From assembly GCA_002690755.1 (NCBI GenBank), contig NZFT01000098.1, forward strand, positions 1-15,019: DNA of 15,019 bases, in the 5' to 3' direction. The translations under genes were made by a program, and so were the position numbers. The notes beneath the pieces were generated by a model. That model saw only the letters and a list, made by a program, of their open reading frames with translations, was not told the origin of the DNA and ran no database searches. Position 1 is the first letter of the stretch, and the number at the start of each line of letters is the position of its first letter. The DNA comes from Phycisphaerae bacterium (GTDB taxonomy: Bacteria > Planctomycetota > Phycisphaerae > Phycisphaerales > SM1A02). Below are positions 13,421-15,019 of the stretch, one piece after another.

Positions 13421-15019
13421 TCAAGCGCCGGAGGACGGGGTCGCCCGCCGGACCGATTGCAGTGCGGCCAGATCGAACAGTCGAGCGACCGGAATCCGGC
13501 CCACGACGATCCCGCGTGCGGCGTCGGTGCCTTCGATTCGAAGCCCGGCTTCTTCAAGCGATGCACGAATCGAGGTCGTGACCGGTGCGTCGACGAGCAG
13601 CGAGATCTCCACGGTGTCCCCGTCCAACCAGGGTCGACCGTCGACGCCGATCCGCGGGAGTCCAGCGACCTCGTCGGGCTCGACCCCGAAGGCCAGCAGG
13701 AGAAGGCGTCGATCGAGCCGTCGCCAGATGCCTTCGAAGTCATCTCGACGATCCGGTGTTTCGATCGCCGCGATCTCCTCGATCGCCTCGACCACGGCGT
13801 CCGCCGAACCGACCATGGAGACGTCCTGATCGTCGGAATTCTCGACGACGGCTTCCAGAGAATCCACGGCCGAGTCCCGCGGGATCGCCGAACCCTCTTG
13901 AGCCAGACCGCCCCCAGCGGAGGCACTCGACGCCGCGAAACCACCACCACCGCGGGTGGCCCGTCCGCTCGCGGTCGAAGGTTTGGGTGCCGACCGGCCA
14001 CGGCCATCCGACCTGGTCGCCGCTTTGGGCATCGCCGAGCCTCCACCTGCGCCGAACGGTGCGGAACTCCCTCCCCGCGACGACGGCGGGGGCGGCATGA
14101 CGGCACGCTGCTTCACGGACTGCGACGCGCCAAAGGCCGATTCGGTCGGGAGATCCTCTTCCGCGTTCCAAATCCGACCCGAAGTCCAGTGTCCGGGATC
14201 GACGAATCCGAGATCGATGCCGCGTTCGCGAACGACCGAAGGACAGTCCGGCCCGAAGAAACCCTGCCAATCGGTGCCTTCGGGCAGTTCGATGGGGACG
14301 GTGACCAGCATCGGACGACCACCGACCACGACCCTGGTCTTCTCCACCGCCACGAAGCTGGTGAACGGCGTGAGCAGCGCGTAGTCCTCGCCGAGACGCA
14401 CGACGTCGGCCTTGATCGCCGGCGGCGTAACACCCTGTTCGACCGCTTCGAGGTGCGGCGCGAGGACGTCGTCCACCTTCGCTCGCGCCCACAACGTCGC
14501 GATCGAGCCATGGTCCGGCGCCGTGGCCGAGAATCGAACCGGTACCCGTCGCTCGTAGGGACCCGTGCCGGTGTTCCCGGTGATCACCACGGTGCCTTCG
14601 ATCGCGCCACCGGACGGGGGGGCGTACCGGGCATGAATGAGGATCGGTTGTGCATCGAAGAGGTCCGGAAGCAGTCCGGCGGGATTCTTCGGCAGGATGT
14701 CGAAGGCCTCGACGCCTTCGATCGTGACTTCGATGTCGGTGAGCACCGGGGTCGCGATCCGCGCGGAGAAGCGTTCGACGATTTCGTCCGCGCCATCCGC
14801 GAGGAGCACGTAGTCGGCCGCGCCACGACCTTCGCGCGCCAGCTCGTCGAGCAGGTATCGATTGACGCTGTTGCCGACGCCGAGGGCGAAGACCCGGGTG
14901 GAGCGGGCGTTGTCCCGAACCGCCTGAATGATGCCACGGTCGTTCCCGACGTATCCGTCGGTCAGGAACGTCACGATCCGCATCGGCGGGGTGAGGGTCC
15001 GTTCCGCGAATCCGGCCTG
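13421..15019 (-). CDS. VIT/VWA-domain protein, C-terminal part (5' end off window)
   Basis: The frame is open from the right edge to the TGA at 13421-13423. The visible 532 codons begin inside a von Willebrand A domain (PPMRIVTFLTDGYVGND, then VFALGVGNSVNRYLLDELA), as in bacterial relatives of inter-alpha-trypsin inhibitor heavy chain that carry VIT plus VWA. After it come the usual post-VWA beta region with KADVVRLGEDYALLTPFTSF (about 14365-14425) and a long Gly/Ser/Ala/Pro linker (about 13900-14100) that looks disordered. The end is a separate domain with IWRRLDRRLLLLAFGVE and a beta-rich tail, for which I know no family. The upstream VIT domain and any signal peptide are outside the window. 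Such proteins are usually envelope-associated and may bind metal through MIDAS, but no activity is established for this one. Confidence 0.85.
   Translation of the reverse strand, partial: QAGFAERTLTPPMRIVTFLTDGYVGNDRGIIQAVRDNARSTRVFALGVGNSVNRYLLDELAREGRGAADYVLLADGADEIVERFSARIATPVLTDIEVTIEGVEAFDILPKNPAGLLPDLFDAQPILIHARYAPPSGGAIEGTVVITGNTGTGPYERRVPVRFSATAPDHGSIATLWARAKVDDVLAPHLEAVEQGVTPPAIKADVVRLGEDYALLTPFTSFVAVEKTRVVVGGRPMLVTVPIELPEGTDWQGFFGPDCPSVVRERGIDLGFVDPGHWTSGRIWNAEEDLPTESAFGASQSVKQRAVMPPPPSSRGGSSAPFGAGGGSAMPKAATRSDGRGRSAPKPSTASGRATRGGGGFAASSASAGGGLAQEGSAIPRDSAVDSLEAVVENSDDQDVSMVGSADAVVEAIEEIAAIETPDRRDDFEGIWRRLDRRLLLLAFGVEPDEVAGLPRIGVDGRPWLDGDTVEISLLVDAPVTTSIRASLEEAGLRIEGTDAARGIVVGRIPVARLFDLAALQSVRRATPSSGA

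Noticed and set aside
1..15019. Frequent CGATCG/GATCG words as a possible iterated palindrome
   Set aside because: Seen by eye but not counted; in GC-rich coding DNA with many Asp, Ile and Arg codons they may be expected, so no claim is made without a word-frequency test.
1..15019. CRISPR array, tRNA, insertion sequence or prophage
   Set aside because: No regularly spaced repeats, cloverleaf sequences, transposase or phage structural proteins were seen.

Overview
The window looks like chromosomal DNA of a marine-type planctomycete, most likely of the Phycisphaerae. The reasons are the high GC content, the long 'membrane-bound dehydrogenase' protein with HEAT repeats and a PVC-type CxxCH heme site, the Cys4 zinc-ribbon membrane protein, the VIT/VWA protein, and the mix of secreted glycosidase and sulfotransferase genes. 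This placement is inferred from protein families; there is no rRNA gene here to confirm it. I saw no tRNA, CRISPR array, insertion sequence or phage gene.

Left part (1-4761, minus strand): a very long PVC-type dehydrogenase/HEAT/PA14/cytochrome c protein that runs off the left edge, preceded by a membrane-anchored zinc-ribbon protein. A divergent intergenic region (4762-5174) follows, with a candidate sigma70-like promoter pointing right.

Centre (5175-13321, plus strand): a secreted YceI-family protein ending at a strong intrinsic terminator; a glycerol-facilitator-type MIP channel closely followed by a four-domain GH29 alpha-L-fucosidase; a short GC-poor intergenic stretch with a perfect 8-bp inverted repeat; a PAPS-dependent sulfotransferase whose P-loop lies upstream of its first in-frame ATG; a small RuvC/RNase H-like protein overlapping it by 4 nt; a class II xylose isomerase; and two small exported proteins of unknown function (one with two C-terminal membrane helices, one lipoprotein).

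Right part (13350-15019): a hairpin between convergent genes, then the C-terminal part of a VIT/VWA-domain protein on the minus strand, cut by the right edge.

The genes together suggest carbohydrate scavenging: fucose release from glycans, small-polyol exchange, pentose isomerisation, and redox enzymes at the cell surface. The linkage between fucosidase and MIP channel is the best-supported functional unit. No clearly new defence or mobile system is visible. The most unusual points are the missing conventional start of the sulfotransferase, the nuclease-like gene translationally coupled to it, and the channel-fucosidase pair.
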